A model generated the notes under the pieces. That model made no database searches. It was not told the DNA's origin and worked only from the letters and a program-made list of their open reading frames with translations. The position numbers were made by a program, and so were the translations under genes. This document shows positions 35,969 through 49,163 of a DNA stretch of 64,000 bases, in pieces. The DNA comes from Bombardia bombarda (lineage: Eukaryota > Ascomycota > Sordariomycetes > Sordariales > Lasiosphaeriaceae). Where the stretch lies: positions 3,844,001-3,908,000 of the forward strand of contig JAULSR010000002.1 of NCBI GenBank assembly GCA_030512295.1, in the 5' to 3' direction. Positions within the stretch are counted from its first letter, which is position 1. Every line of letters begins with the position of its first letter.

Positions 35969-36790
35969 CTCAGCCCAGCCCATTTCCAATCCCCTTTGCT
36001 TCCCCTCACCCCATACCTTTCCCCAGGAACCCGGCGAACGAAATAAGATGGCGTTAGATGGGGGCTCGGCATGTGTGCGGCGAAGGGAACCAACGTGGCA
36101 ATAATGTGAGACGGCCCACGATGACTGCGTGATACCCCATAAAGAGACGGGATGGCTGTGTCTTTCTCCATCTTTTCTGTCTCAATTCCTCACACACACT
36201 CTACACAAAATACACACTTCCATGAGCCGCCAGGAGGGTGTGAAGGCAAGGGGTGAAGGCGAGGGGATGGAGATACGTGATGAATGCGATGTACCGCACC
36301 ACACCGAAGACAAACAATGAAACCGCTTCTTTTACCTGTGCCTGGCTTCTCTGTGGTCCTCGCCTAGCCAATCATAAAACAGTATCCCCAATTCTCCAGG
36401 TCTGTCGGTCGGCCGGCCGTTGAAATGAGGCAGCCCACGCCGTCGCCGCAGCCGCCATTTAGCGCCGGCCACGTGCAACAGCCCAAAGTCTGGGTGATGT
36501 TGCCTCAAAGCGGAGAAATGTCAGTTCCAGTATAAAAACTGGCTAAGCTTTTCCTTTTCTTCTTTCCAGCTCTGGTTCCACGCGCCTTCTGCTGCATCAA
36601 TAATCTATTTACCGGACCCGAATAATATTACACCCCCCCAAATTGTTACTTCGGCAGGTCCAGTCCCGTTCAAGTGGGAAAAACGTGGAGCCTCCTATAC
36701 ATATACACATATTATACCCATTAAGTGCTCATGTATACACATAGATACTATTTACCTTTCTATACCTATGCTAATCACACCACATTTCAG

Positions 36791-36838
36791 CACCAGCACC
36801 AGCACCAGCACCAGCACCAGCACCAGCACCAGCACCAG
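36791..36838. repeat. (CACCAG)8 hexamer microsatellite
   Basis: Eight perfect CACCAG units, followed by AACAGGCAGACAGACAGACAG. Confidence 0.93.
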
Positions 36839-37815
36839 CAACAGGCAGACAGACAGACAGATGAGGTGACCGGCAGACAAAGGACAATGACTTGCAGAAG
36901 CGCAGCAGTCAGCTCGGCGTCTGACTCAGAACGAAATCGGCGTTGGCAGGAGAGTGGGCGGGCCTGTTTTGGGAGCCCGAGTATGCGCCGTGCTGCGCTG
37001 TACTGTGCTGTTTCTCAGGGTACTTAACCAAGACAGAAGACACATGTATGTCTATGCTCCATTGGGTCACTTGCAGCTCGCTCGCAGATGGCCATCGGTT
37101 TTGCAAAGGACGAACGAGGATAGGCACGGAGGGGAGTGAGGGGGGGTGCCACGAATCGCAAGCAGAGAGGGAGGGGAGAGAGGGGCCAGGACGGCAGAAC
37201 ACGCACAATCCAGCCAGCCAGCCAGCCAGCCAGGCTAACCTACCCGAAGCGAGAGCATGCAGGAAGCAAGAAGCAGCCAGCATGCGGCCAGCATGCTGCA
37301 CCCACACACCACACACCTACTTATGCAGGCGAGAGCAAGCAAGTGAGCAGTAGCAAAGCAAAGAAAAGCACGTCACGTCAGGCCCTCACTCACCGGCCGC
37401 CGAAGTGTCAGCCAGCCCATGCCATGCAGTGCCATGCCATACCTACGCTACTCTACCTGGCCACTCCGGGTGTGTGACTGCCACCCTCCACCCCATCCAG
37501 CGTCCGGTCGAGTCCTCCCCAGGGCGGCCGCCTGAGGGTGTATTGGGCCGGGAAAGAGGAGAGACAGTACCAAGGACAGAAAGAGAGGAGCAAAAGCAGC
37601 ACATTTCGTCTATCTTTTTGCTGTCTCTTTTTGGTCACCCTTCCCCGGCTTCCGCGTTGGGCTCTGACAGATCCTTACCCACTGCTGCTGCTCCCCCATT
37701 CGGCCTTCTCTCCGGGCTTCCGGGTGCCTGATGCTGGGTAGCTCTCGTTTGTCCCTCTCTCTGGGTGGATGGGTGGGTCAGTTACTTCTTCCTGCTATTT
37801 GCTCTATCTGTCGAA

Positions 37816-37828
37816 CCCCCCCCCCCCC
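37816..37828. repeat. Poly-C tract (13 C)
   Basis: Homopolymer in intergenic DNA; its length may be miscalled. Confidence 0.88.
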
Positions 37829-40398
37829 AAAGAACAGCCTCCTTGCTTCTGAGTGCCGTGCCGAACCCAGTAAATGCAGTCTGTCAGTCGGCAACAGCGG
37901 GCTCGGGCGGGGGATGATCTATCTGATTCCACCTACCCGTTTACCCCGTCTGTCTGCCTGTCTGCCCAACCTGCCACCTTTCTCGGGCTTCTATCTTTCC
38001 GCCAGCCAGCCAGCCAGCCAGCCAGCCACATCTCATGTCTGCTTCCGCTGGGAAACAACGGACGATCGAACCAAGCTAGTTATCCACTTGCTTGAGCTCC
38101 TGCTGTTTCCTGTTGGTCTCGTCAAAATCTCGCCCCCCTTACCGTTGGCTCCCTTTTCAAGATGCTAGGGTATGCGTGGAGGATCCTTTCCGCGTGGAGG
38201 TCCCATCATCCACAGAGTGAGAGTGCTTGGGCCTGCTTTTTTCATGTCCTTCCTCCGAAATCGAACCTTCCAGCCTACCTACCATGGGCACAGGTACATA
38301 ACGCACGCTGCATGTTTTCCTTCCTGGTCTGCTGCTACCTTACCTGCGGGACGGAGCATGCTAAATTTTGCGTCCCCGTTGCTTCTCCTCCATTCTCCGG
38401 TGGTGGAAGACTCCATAACCGCCCCCTGTTGAAACAGCAGACAGAAAAGAAAAGAAGAACCATGCTTCTCCTGCCTGCCAGTCTGCTTGCTTGCCTTGCT
38501 GCCTTGCATATTCCTTCTTTCCCCAGCCCAGACAGATAGACTCTCTAGTTAGGTATTCTTCCTCTTTTTAGCAGCTATACTACTTTCCAAAGAAAAGGAA
38601 AACCACCGAGTTGTTCTCTCACCGGTCTTTTCGGCTTTGCTGCTTTTTCCGGTTATGTACATCCGTATGCTTTAAAACACTACGAAACATATAAGCCACT
38701 GCCTCACTTACCTGAAAAAAGGGTAACACCGTCAGTCAGCTAGATAAGGCAAGAACGGCACCGGAAGCTGTTCCCCTGATCATTGTTTTCCAATCCGTTA
38801 CGCCCTGCGTCAAACGTGTGTGTTAGTGGATACTCGAACATCAAGGGGGGGAAGACGACGGCAATAGGGATAAAGGGAGCATGATTGGAAGCGTGAAAAA
38901 AACATCCTGCGGTCATACATACCTGCATACACACCACCTCGTAGCTCCAAGCTTATGTACATACGTACGTACATATACAGTACATAGGTACCCACCCCTG
39001 TCTGCCTCTGACGAATCCCATTACATACCCACCAAGGAAACCCAACTAAGGACTTGACTCTGTGCCCGACTGCACGGCCGTGGAAAAGTGAAATGTATCA
39101 AAGTAGTGGGTGTGAAGGGGCGAAGAAAAGAAAAGAAAAAAGAAAATACAAATCAGCCAGTGGGATCGTTCCCCGTTGCCTGTCTTCTCCATCTTGGGTT
39201 CCTGTGCTTCTCTTCCTTCTCGTCTAACCTTGACCACTGGCTGGCTTGGGCACCACTGAATCTGCTCATGGTCTGCCGATCCCGCGCCCGCCGCCCGTTT
39301 GTGGCGAGGTTAGGTATGACTGAAGGGATGGAATAAGAGAAAGATGGTGGGTAGGTAGGTAAGGTAGGTAGGCTTGATAGAAAAGAAACGGCCAGGCACA
39401 AACGACAGAAAACGGGGCTGGGCGGGCGGCGGACGGCTGCCAGCCGAACGGAGGGGTAGTAGCGTATTAGTAGTAGTAGCACCATCAAAAGGGAAGGAAC
39501 ACATGTGGAGGGATAGTAGTAGGGTAGGAGGGAAGGATGAATGTAGGGAGGGAGGGCGGGGCGGATCTGATGTGGGTGGGCCGGATGGCTCGCTGGCTGG
39601 AATGGCCGGCTGCCTTGCTTGCATCATAGACAGTCGGCGGGAAAGGACTGGAGTGGGTGGCTGCGAATGGAGTACGTTTTGAAATTTCACCGGGAGCCTG
39701 TGAGAGGAGAAAAGCCTTGAAAATGAAAATAAAAAAGCATGTCTCGTTACTGCTTGAACAGCTTGTCGTATCATCCATCCATCCAATCCGTTTGAGGGGT
39801 CCATTGCTGGAGACTTCGTTATCCTTTTCCCTTGTTTCCCATCATAATCCCCTTGATAATAAAAGATTCCCCCACTTCTTTTTTAGCACAAATAATAAAA
39901 GGAATAGTGAGCCAGTTGCTTCTTTGAAATGCAACATGGCAAAATGGAAAAAATATAAGTTGAAGGGGCCAGAAAACGACAAAACAAGAAAGAAAAAAGC
40001 AGGAAGATTTAAAAAGAAAAAGGGGGAAAGGGGAGCCCTACAATCCATCTCCAGTCGGCTAGCCGTTGAGTGGCTTGCTACCGGTCCTCTATTCTCGGCA
40101 ATGAGTGATCAGTCACCTGCTCTAGACACTACCCTCCCTCTCTCTTCCCTGACGTTGGCCCGTATGGCTGACTTGCCGGCCTGCCAGCAGCTTGTGCTCC
40201 CATGTACTGGTGGCTCCGGAAATCTGCCTTGACCCTGATAATACAAGTGCTTGTCAGTTTTCAGTCTTTTACAACCCATTGAGGCAGCTACCCCTCCCAC
40301 AGGAACACCCCTCCCTTTGAAGCAGCCAGAAGTCCAGTGCGTACATCACCTGGTTGAGCAGCCATGCCCGGCATAGCTCAGCAAATATCGCTGAGACC

Positions 40399-40731
40399 TT
40401 AGCAGATGCTTCGCTTCTTGTCTTGATGGCTCCGCCAGAGGTCATCGATCTGGTTCTGGATCTCGACAATATCCTGGGTTGTCTTTTCAATAGTGGCTCG
40501 CCGGTTTCCTTCCCGCTGCCATCGCTGGATGTCCTCTGTCATCTTCCTTATGCGGCGGTCTTTCTTGTTCACCTGGTCGCAGATTTTGCATTGCCCGGTC
40601 AGATACGTCGTGCTGTAGACCAGCTTCAGTCCGCACGTCTCGCCCGTCCGGTATTCCTTGTTGCACTGTTGCCGAAAGTTCCCCCACTTCCAGTACCCGC
40701 AGGTCCAGGCCGTCTGCTCGAAGTAGCACAT
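40399..40731 (-). CDS. Conserved small fungal Cys-rich protein (MCYFEQT family)
   Basis: Single-exon frame of 110 aa from the ATG at 40731. It has a compact N-terminal Cys/aromatic module (M-C-Y-F-E-Q-T-x-W-x-C-G-Y-W-K-W-G), then C-N-K-E-Y-R-T-G-E-T-C and a C-K-I-C pair, followed by a Lys/Arg-rich helix with W-Q-R-E-G-N-R-R-A-T-I-E. I recognise this as a widespread Pezizomycotina protein family of unknown function. The Cys pairs could form a zinc-binding knot and the tail a coiled coil. The frame extends further upstream, but family resemblance begins at this Met. It is the only supported gene in 13 kb. Confidence 0.85.
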   Translation of the reverse strand: MCYFEQTAWTCGYWKWGNFRQQCNKEYRTGETCGLKLVYSTTYLTGQCKICDQVNKKDRRIRKMTEDIQRWQREGNRRATIEKTTQDIVEIQNQIDDLWRSHQDKKRSIC

Positions 40732-41942
40732 GTTCTTGTTGGTGGTTGCGCAAGTGGGTGGGTGGGTGGCTGCCTGTTTGTCTTGGCGCAGGTATCTCTT
40801 CCACGGCTTGCTCGCGCAAAAAAGGGGGAATGAAACGAGAGTCGTGAATATGATTTGCTCGCGGCCGCGGTCTGACCTGATTATCGAGCACACTCGCCGT
40901 TAGCTCAACCGCGTTCCGATTTCTATCTTGCTCTTGGATCTCTGGCCGACAGATGGCGATCCACAAAGTCAGGGTACCACAAGACAAGGGAAGTCTTTCA
41001 GAGACAGAGTCACTCACCCACACAAGCGCGCCGAGAGGTAGAGAATGGGAAAGGCCAAGCGTTGAGTGCTGGACGCAGAAGAGGGCAGGTAGTGCTCGAG
41101 TTCGTATGTGGTATCTGCCGGGGGCGGACCAAGGTAGGATCTGCTTTTGCTCTTGTATCTTGGCTAATGTGATTGCGCCCAATCCAGGCGGTTAGGGTTG
41201 GCAGTTGTTGGATGTTGTGCTGTTGAGGGAGCTAGGAAGCACGTTCCTGACACAACCCACGAGGGTATCCGGACATACTTATATACGTGTTGCCTTGTAA
41301 CCCCTTGAGATGCCCAAGGGGGTGGACCCTGACCTGTTAGCCATCAACGGTAGCCACGCTTCGCGTCATGGTAGGCAGGAGAAGTGAAAGAAGGCTCTGC
41401 GATCTTGTCATAGACCCGGCCTGGTACCTTCCCACCCCAGTCCCCTCCGTTGTTAATCGCACTCGCGATCACACGTCGAGGAAGAAAGAAGTGACTGCTC
41501 AGTCTGGGGGTCATAAGGTACCACCACCCTTGCGCCCTGCCCTGCCGACAAATTAGCCCGTTTTCTGTCCCGCACATGTCCCTCCGAGTGGAGTGGCCTT
41601 CATAGGAGCCACGTCGGTCATGGCTCATTTACCGCAGTCTTTTCGCACACGCCTTCCCCACCACGCCATGAACTGTCCTCAAGTCGGGGCAAGTCGCGGT
41701 GGCCAAAACCAGGGGGCCTCTTAATTGGCAACAAGGGACAAACATGGTGGGTTTCCATAAGTTCAAACAGCCTGCCATTGGTCGGCTGCCAGCAAGCTGT
41801 TGTCCAGGTAGGTACCTCCGTTTCCCTTGTGCTCAGTCCTTCCGCATGGTACGGCCCTGCATACACGCGGGTCCCTGTCGCTGGTCATGTTATTGTGACC
41901 TGGGCGGGAGGGAACTGGAACCCAATGTAATAAGTGTACGTA

Positions 41943-41954
41943 GTGTACGTACAC
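41943..41954. repeat. 12-bp perfect palindrome GTGTACGTACAC
   Basis: Self-complementary 12-mer in intergenic DNA. It could be a dimeric factor site; nothing confirms this. Confidence 0.6.
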
Positions 41955-44900
41955 ATGGACCCTCTTATCCTTGTAACCTCTCCCTCTCCTTCTCCTCGCT
42001 ATTCTCTATTTTCACCCCACCATGATACGCCCCCCGTTAGACTCGAATCGTCTTTGGCGAGGGATCTTCCCCTTCAAGGTAGCGGCCGCCGTCGAGGCCC
42101 CTTCCGGGTCGGCCCACATGGCAACAAATGTTCGGCTAGCGTGGGGTCGATGTGGCCACGGCCAGTACAAGGGGCCGGGGTCGCGACCGTAGTCAACGGC
42201 CAGGGTCGAGAGGGCTGTCACAACATAACAAAAGATAAAACTTTCTTTTAGCCTCCATCTTGTGTACATACGGCCAGGGGGTGTGCGGAGCTCTGCCCAG
42301 CTACCCGACTGGACGCACGCAACAAGGCTCGCTTTGCCGGCCATCTTCGCTATCCGTTCAAACCTACCAAGCTAGACCTGCCCAAGGTAGCTCTTGGAAA
42401 AGTCTGGCCGGCATTCGCGGGGCAATCAAATGAGGCAAACTAGCGTTTGTGGCGTTTGACAGAGACATTTGACTGGACTTAATTTGCTCCTTAGCCTTTA
42501 CTGCATGATCTTTCAACCTCTTTCATGAGATGAAGTGGTTGGGCTCCTTGTGTTACCAGCACTATGGACTGTCCGGTGCAAGCCACTCGGGATTGGCACT
42601 TTGGATGGTATGATAGTGACCAGAAAGGTTCTGTCTGCAGCGAAACTCGGTCACCCTATCTTCATACAGGTGCTGTCATTATTCATGACGAATATGCGCC
42701 CAGTGTGATGGTGTGATGGAGGTCATGGCTAATAACACTGTCAAGTGATATGTGATAAGAGCCATGATAGTATGCCGCAGGTAGAATTGCGCAAGGCTTC
42801 TTTTCGACGTTATGAGTGCATACAATGTCTCGTCAGGATTTCGTCAGAAGTGTCGACTTGTTCCGATAATGCCACCCCCCCTCCAAGTTTATTCACGATG
42901 CAATACACCGTGCTTTGAGCTTCCCTCATCAGGTTTGGTAGTATTGCTGTAACCGCACTGGCCGTCCCAGTTGGGAGTGGATGGAAACGGTTTGCTAAAC
43001 AGCGCGCGCGCGCAGGACGCTACTCTCACATGAATTACCGCACCCCGTTATCAGGGGGGCGAGCCCTCCACTTGAACGTACATGCCACGGTTTGACCAGG
43101 CGAGCTAGACATCCATGGACAGTCAAAGTAGATCTTCAAATACCAATACCTGCCGGGTTCTGGGTGGTTGGTGTTCCAGCCATGCAACGTGGCGAACCTT
43201 GACTAGTCTCTGTTCAAAGACCGCCTTGCGTCTTTGCCACCCTTCATCTCGATAGAGATTGAAGCATACTACACCGGTAAGCTCCAGAGATAACTGCTCG
43301 CTGACCGTGTCATTGTTCCAGCTACTTTTGAGCACGGGACTCAGCCTCTCAGCCACGCGCGGCGATACTCCGGCAGGAATGTGTATACGACATGGGCCCA
43401 GGCAGGCTCGGCCTCGGTCGGTGAACCACAACGAAAATGCCTTGGGAAGGTCGGCCGCTCTCTCTCGTTAGGGTGAACAGAGTCATCGACATGACCGATC
43501 GTGGATCAATGCAAATCAGACTCAACGGGATCGAGGCCGCGGCGAAAGAGGCCATGCAACAGGGGTCGGGGAAACCCATAGAAGCAAGCAATTCGGCCGT
43601 GAAATGGAGATCACCCTTCAGCCTGTTGTTGTTTGCTTGACGATAGGCAGTAGCAAATGCAACGCTGATTAGGCTCGATGAAGCCGGCCAGGTCGGCCCA
43701 CGATGGGGGCGGTGACTTACACCTCACCTTGCTTTCCGTGGGGTGATACAACAAGCAGGATGATCACAGGCAGCTGCGGGCTGGCAAGATTGTTCCAGTC
43801 ACAAGTCTTGCAAGACAATCTCCGGGCATGCTTCCTGACATGCTGTGCTTTGTTGACCTACTTTGGCGTCAATGCCAAGGTCGGATCGGGGGCCAGGACT
43901 GGGGAATATCAAAAGAGGAACGTGTATGTCCATCCTTTTGCCCATAACAAAAGGCAGTTTACGCCTCGATGGCGGCCAAGAGGGAGCCCGGCGTGAAGAT
44001 CCTTGCATCGTGAGGTATAGAATGAGCCGAGAAACAAAGGGCCAACACGAGGTTGATGAGCTGTCCACCCGCCCCCTTGATTATGAGAAGTTGTTCTTGG
44101 CTGCCCTGACCGTTCGACATATGACGTTTAGACTGCGCCTCCGCCCGGGACTAGTTGAGTCGCGAGACAGGTTTGAAAAAAAAAAAGAAACGGAAACCGA
44201 GAAGGAATGTCGCAATGATTCAATGTTGTTGCGGTCGGTCTCAAGTCGGCCTAGCGGAGCAAAAGAGGAAGAGTGGAGGCTGGCGTTAGGTAAACACGGC
44301 CGTCTTGAGGCGGCCAGGTCGTTTGTTGTTGTGGTTACTTCTGGAGCCTTTAAGCGCCACTTGGCCGTCTGAATAACCATACCCGCTATGACCGTGTTTA
44401 ATCACATATAACGCCCTTTTAATTGATGACCAAATGGTTGACCAGGCTGACCGAGGAGTGCACCCTTCTCGTGGGGATGGAGACTTCTCAAGTATAAGGC
44501 CAGCCTGGTTCGCGTCAAGATATTGCGTTCGGGGTTCGATATGCGAGGAAGTTATAGTTGACTAATGGCAGCGCTATGGTTTCTCTTTTCTTTTATCTTC
44601 TTTTCAAAGTGTGGACCCTTTGTCAATTCTTTCCTCCTTTCAACAGAGAGAATGAAAGGCTTGGTGGGTGAAACTGTTGGTGTCCAGAGCCTTGCCAAGC
44701 TGCTCGAGTGGTCTGCAAATCGTGTCTCGGAGAATTGCTGCAAACTGACCTCGGTCAGTCTGACAGGACAATACACGAGAACAATCGCGTGGAACGAATA
44801 TTGAGACTATGACTTCTAGAAAGACGTATCGAATGGGTCAATTGCGTTTGGTAGTAACAAGACTTTTTCTGATTGAGTCCGACGTCCAGGTCAGGCACCC

Positions 44901-47813
44901 TGACTGTACTGATATGCGTTGACCAGGTCAACGTCTTGATGTGAACTTGAAGCCGTTTGAATACCGTGGTACGAGGCGTGTTTAGTTCGACATGAGGCGG
45001 CCTGAAGCGATCGAGTCAAAGCGAGAGGCAGGGGTTTGATGGGTCACTTTTCGGGAAGAGCGGGTGACAGAGGGGCGTGTCTGGGAACAGCCTCAACAGG
45101 GCCTTTTCTCCCATTCTATTGGCTGGCCTTAATTGGGGTTAAACGAAGGGTGGGACGGAACGACCAAAAGGCCCCGGCCTGATCAAACAACTACCATCGA
45201 CGGGAACTGTAGATATGCACTTGTATATCCGCGATCTTGCACATCCCATATGGCATCGACACTACCCAGTTGAAACGTTCTCAGTATGGCTCGTAGATAA
45301 TTGACCCGCTCGTTTTGCTTTAGGGTCAAGGCGTCATGCTTTTGCGACAACGACAGGTTGCCAAGAATGTCATCTCACGGTGGCGTATATCCATCGGAAC
45401 CAGCTGCGTGCTTGCTAGATCTCGTCCTACATGTGCAGATGGATGCATCGCATGAGAGGGGCTTCTGCACAGCTTCCCCTGTCGGTTACGTTCCGCAAAT
45501 CTCCAGATAATTTCGTCGCCTGGCACCTGCAGTACTCTTGTTCCCGCCCTCGAGCCGCCATATCCCGCCAAAAGAGTTGAAAGGCGCCGGCGGTTTGGAC
45601 TTTTAGCGCACAGTTGCTGAACCCTTGGGACCAAAACTCGTGTATGGGAAGACAGGTGCAACAACCACGGGCTGACGCAAGGGCGGGGCCATGACAATGT
45701 CGCAGTATGTGTACTCGGCACGCCAAGCTTCCAGAACACAGTACAGCGGTATGTCAACCCATTGAGGCAGATCTCTAGAATTAGACCCCGAAACCGGTGA
45801 CTGCAGTCGCGCAAGATGAGAAATGATATTCCTTCCTCAGTTCTCCCAAATGACTCGTGGATTCCGGACGGCATTTCGGGCAGGAACTTCGCTCATCCAT
45901 AGTCAATCGGAACTGTTCCCGAATAGGCAACATTGGCAGTGACAGTGGTGGATGGTCGCATCGTAGGAGGCCAGCCCCACCAAACACGTCACGGATCGCG
46001 TCTTGACCGAGAAACAACTGAGGTGTTTTCTTGTTTGTTTTGGCCATAGCAATATTGGACCCGGGTCTCAGCGGTAGATGAGCTTGACCGGCATATTGAG
46101 GGTTTCGAAAGAGCAAGAATGAAGTGCCTGATTGCTAACATACGAGATTCCTAACAGGGCTGTTAGCTTCAGTGCGATTGATCAAATAGAACCCAGACAG
46201 GGACAAGCCACAAGGCTGGAGGTTGCCCGCCTACCAACCCCCCACAAGATCAGGCTCGCAGGTGTATCAAGGCGAAGAAGCAGGGCAAAATACCTATGGT
46301 GCAGAGTTCCAACAGTGGGCATATTCAAGTTGGAGACTTGCAGCATGCCCTTGTTTCCCACCCTCGAAGGAATCGCACATCCCCAATAGTCCACAGGTGA
46401 GCTCGAGCCTCGAGGGCTTGACAATCTGGTTTGGGGCTGGCCGACAACAAGGTGTGAGAAAAAAATCGTCCACGAAACCGGACAGGCTACTATTGTGATG
46501 GCCGCATTCTGTAGCTGTGTTTTGGACAAGCGTCGGGTAGGTGGCACACTTCCGCCCATGTGCCGCTGAGCCCTTCTGTCGTCTCATGCAGCAACTGCAG
46601 TGACTGCAGTAAAACGATGTCAAGGCCCAGCCTGAGGCCACGCGCGAGTGCATATCCGTTGATTTAACGTGCAGAGGGACGACGCAGTGCATGTCAAGTG
46701 CATCACAGGTGTGGTCTTGGTCTCCAATCGCGCGCAGCAGTCGTCTGTACCGTATTCGACGTGGTGGCTGCACCGTTGCATCCGACAGGCGAGCTTCCCC
46801 GGTTTGTGGGAAATCTGGTAAAACGGGGAGGAAGATGGGACTGACGGGAGCGACTTCGCGATGGAGAGCCACCAGGGCAGCACGCAGCAGCGGGCAGCAG
46901 CGCCTCACTATCGCCTGGGGTGTAATGTACATACCTACCTACTTCCATGTCTCCAAGGTTCCCCCATGGAGGGAAGGCAGGGACCGTCCGACTGCCCAGG
47001 GCAGGAGCCAGGAAGGGCCCTACCTGACGGGGCTATCGTGGGGCCATTGACCCCCCCTGAGACCGCCCCTCTTTCTCTCCGCGTGCTTGTTATCGCTATC
47101 TATTAACGTTAGATTATCGACCCCGCCTTCCTTTTTTGACGCGCCCCATCCCACCTTGAATTAGTTTAAGACGTGCACATACGCGTTATAGGTAAGGTTG
47201 GAAGCTCAGGGTAGGTACCTAGGCAATTGCAAAAACAGTAAACACCGTAGAGGGAATGGGGCGACGGGCTGCTGAGCCACCCTGCGTAGGCATAAGAGAG
47301 CTGATAATCCCCTTTGCGGATTGGCACTGATGATGTGTACAAGACGATGTCTCTCGGGGGCCAAATTTGGAGGGGAAAGGCGGAAGTTGCTAGGGGGCTA
47401 GCTACCAAGAAGTGACAGGGGCATCGAGAACTTAGAAGGCAAGAGCGCGACGGGCGACGACAGAATCATCTACCTAGGTAGCTGCCTCGCGCCTCGCGCC
47501 TCAATCTTCGGTCATGCCATGGATCGTCTGCCTCGTGCTATCCTTCCACAGCCATATCTTGGTAGCACCTGCCTTACCCAAACCGCCTTTTGTAGACATG
47601 GTACCACCGTGGGTTTTTGCAAATAGCAGGTACCTAGGCTAACGAAGTAATCACAGATGAGTTTAAGGTACCTGCCTATCTTCCTAACTAATGCGCACCA
47701 TCGTGGTTGCTAGTTGTGGATGAGACCAGTCAGGTAAGGTAGTGATCGGCCGACGGGCGCAGGCTGGCTGGCGCCTTCCCTCCCACACCTGACCTGACGT
47801 GCTCACCCGCCAT

Positions 47814-47850
47814 GGAGGTACATTTCGGATGTACCTCCGTACCGCGGTAC
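47814..47850. repeat. Hairpin followed by a palindrome
   Basis: Perfect 10-bp arms (GGAGGTACAT / ATGTACCTCC) around the loop TTCGG at 47814-47838, immediately followed by the 12-bp palindrome GTACCGCGGTAC at 47839-47850. Confidence 0.85.
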
Positions 47851-48020
47851 CTACCTGAGGTGGGTCCGGGCAGGTGTGACAAAGCACGTCGCGTCGGATG
47901 ACGTTTCAACTCCAAGCTCCCTCCATCTCGAACCTACACTGTGCCCGACGACAGTATCGGATGCTGAGCACACATCTCTGCCTGCCCCGACTTTTGCTCG
48001 TATTTCGTTCCTATCTCGTT

Positions 48021-48112
48021 GTCTTGCAGGTTCCATTGTTGTTGTCTTGCAGGTTTCATTGTTGTTGTCCTGCAGGTTCCATTGTTGTTGTCTTGCAGGT
48101 TCAATTGTTGTT
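48021..48112. repeat. 23-bp tandem repeat, 4 copies
   Basis: Unit GTCTTGCAGGTTCCATTGTTGTT with one or two substitutions per copy. There are no spacers and it is not in a supported gene. Confidence 0.9.
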
Positions 48113-49163
48113 GTTGTTTTTTGCTCTGCCATCTGCCTGAAATAATGCATCATTCGCGACAGCCCTTCCGATAGATAGGCAATAACCTCGACCGAGCGTA
48201 CCGAAATCAACAAAGCGGCTTCCAGCAACTGCCACTTGCCGCCTCCTACCTGCCTACCTCGCAAAGGCTCAGTGCATCAGTGCATCACTGCCACTTGGTC
48301 TAGGCCACCTGGTGAACCAGATTACCAACCTTCACAGTGCCGCTGCCGGCTCGCAACCATCGAGCTCCCCGCGCTGCCTCCGCTTTGGCATGTAACAACC
48401 CAAGTCAAGGTCACTTTCCCCACGAGTTGACCGAAGAAAGGGCCACAGCTCACCTGGACGCGGCAGGTCAGAAGTCACTTGAGGAGGACTTCTGCTGCTG
48501 CGGTGGCGGCGGCGGCGCCGCGCAGCATACATAGACGCACAGTGGCATCCAAGACGTATTGCCCGGCTAGGCTCTGTTGAGCGTCGTGTCGTCCCAGCCA
48601 CCAGCCTTCCTCCTTGACCCCCTTGGCGACCACCCTCCTGGACAGGTGGCTCCTCTATCCTACTTGACGCGATCCTGTTATTCTGTTATCCTGTTTAGCC
48701 GCACCAGAGGCGGCCGTCGTCGAACCTTCGACCTTCTCTGCGCGCGCCCTATCGGCAGAATACTGCGCGACCCGCGATTGGCGACCGCCCACGGGATACA
48801 GTGACACCACCGAGAAGCAAGGGAGAAGAGCAAGACAAGACATACCTCCAGCAGGTGTGGCACCCAAGCTGTTGCCCAGCAGAGTGCCTCGGAAAGTTTC
48901 CTCATCTTGCTGCACTTTGCGCACGCTTCCTCACTAGCCGGCCTCAAGGTCTTTGGTCAAAGGTCCTGGTGGTGAAAGGCGGGTACCTAGTGAAGCTCTC
49001 AATATTGCAAATGGTGGGAGGGGCGAGGCTTAGTGTTGTGAGACCACACCAAATAGGGAGATACATGATTATTGACTCAGACCACCACACGCACGTCAAC
49101 ACATTGAGCACATAGAGATCACCACCACCATTAGCAAGTGCTCTAGCTCTGCCTTGGCCGCCC

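Larger units (their letters stand above)
35670..40398. other. 4.7-kb gene-poor region with several microsatellites
   Basis: No coding frame is supported. Low-complexity blocks are frequent: CCCAT, CACCAG, CCAG and C13. Open frames are short and change strand often. Confidence 0.5.
40732..49163. other. 8.4-kb region without a supported gene
   Basis: Frames up to 212 codons occur on both strands but overlap each other and show no family resemblance or splice logic. The stretch contains short palindromes, GGTACC-centred motifs and a 23-bp tandem repeat. Long untranslated leaders or non-coding transcripts of the flanking genes are possible but unproven. Confidence 0.5.

Noticed and set aside
43863..44372. 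169-codon plus-strand open frame
   Set aside because: Includes a low-complexity Lys/Glu stretch from an A run and has no recognisable domain.
45326..45874. 182-codon minus-strand open frame
   Set aside because: No family resemblance, mixed composition, and overlaps other frames. It sits in a region where long chance frames are expected at this GC content.
46294..46932. 212-codon minus-strand open frame
   Set aside because: Residue use looks random (Cys/His/Arg scattered, no hydrophobic pattern). Competing frames lie on the other strand and there is no splice partner.
48021..48112. CRISPR-like array
   Set aside because: The 23-bp units are directly abutting with no spacers, and the genome is eukaryotic.
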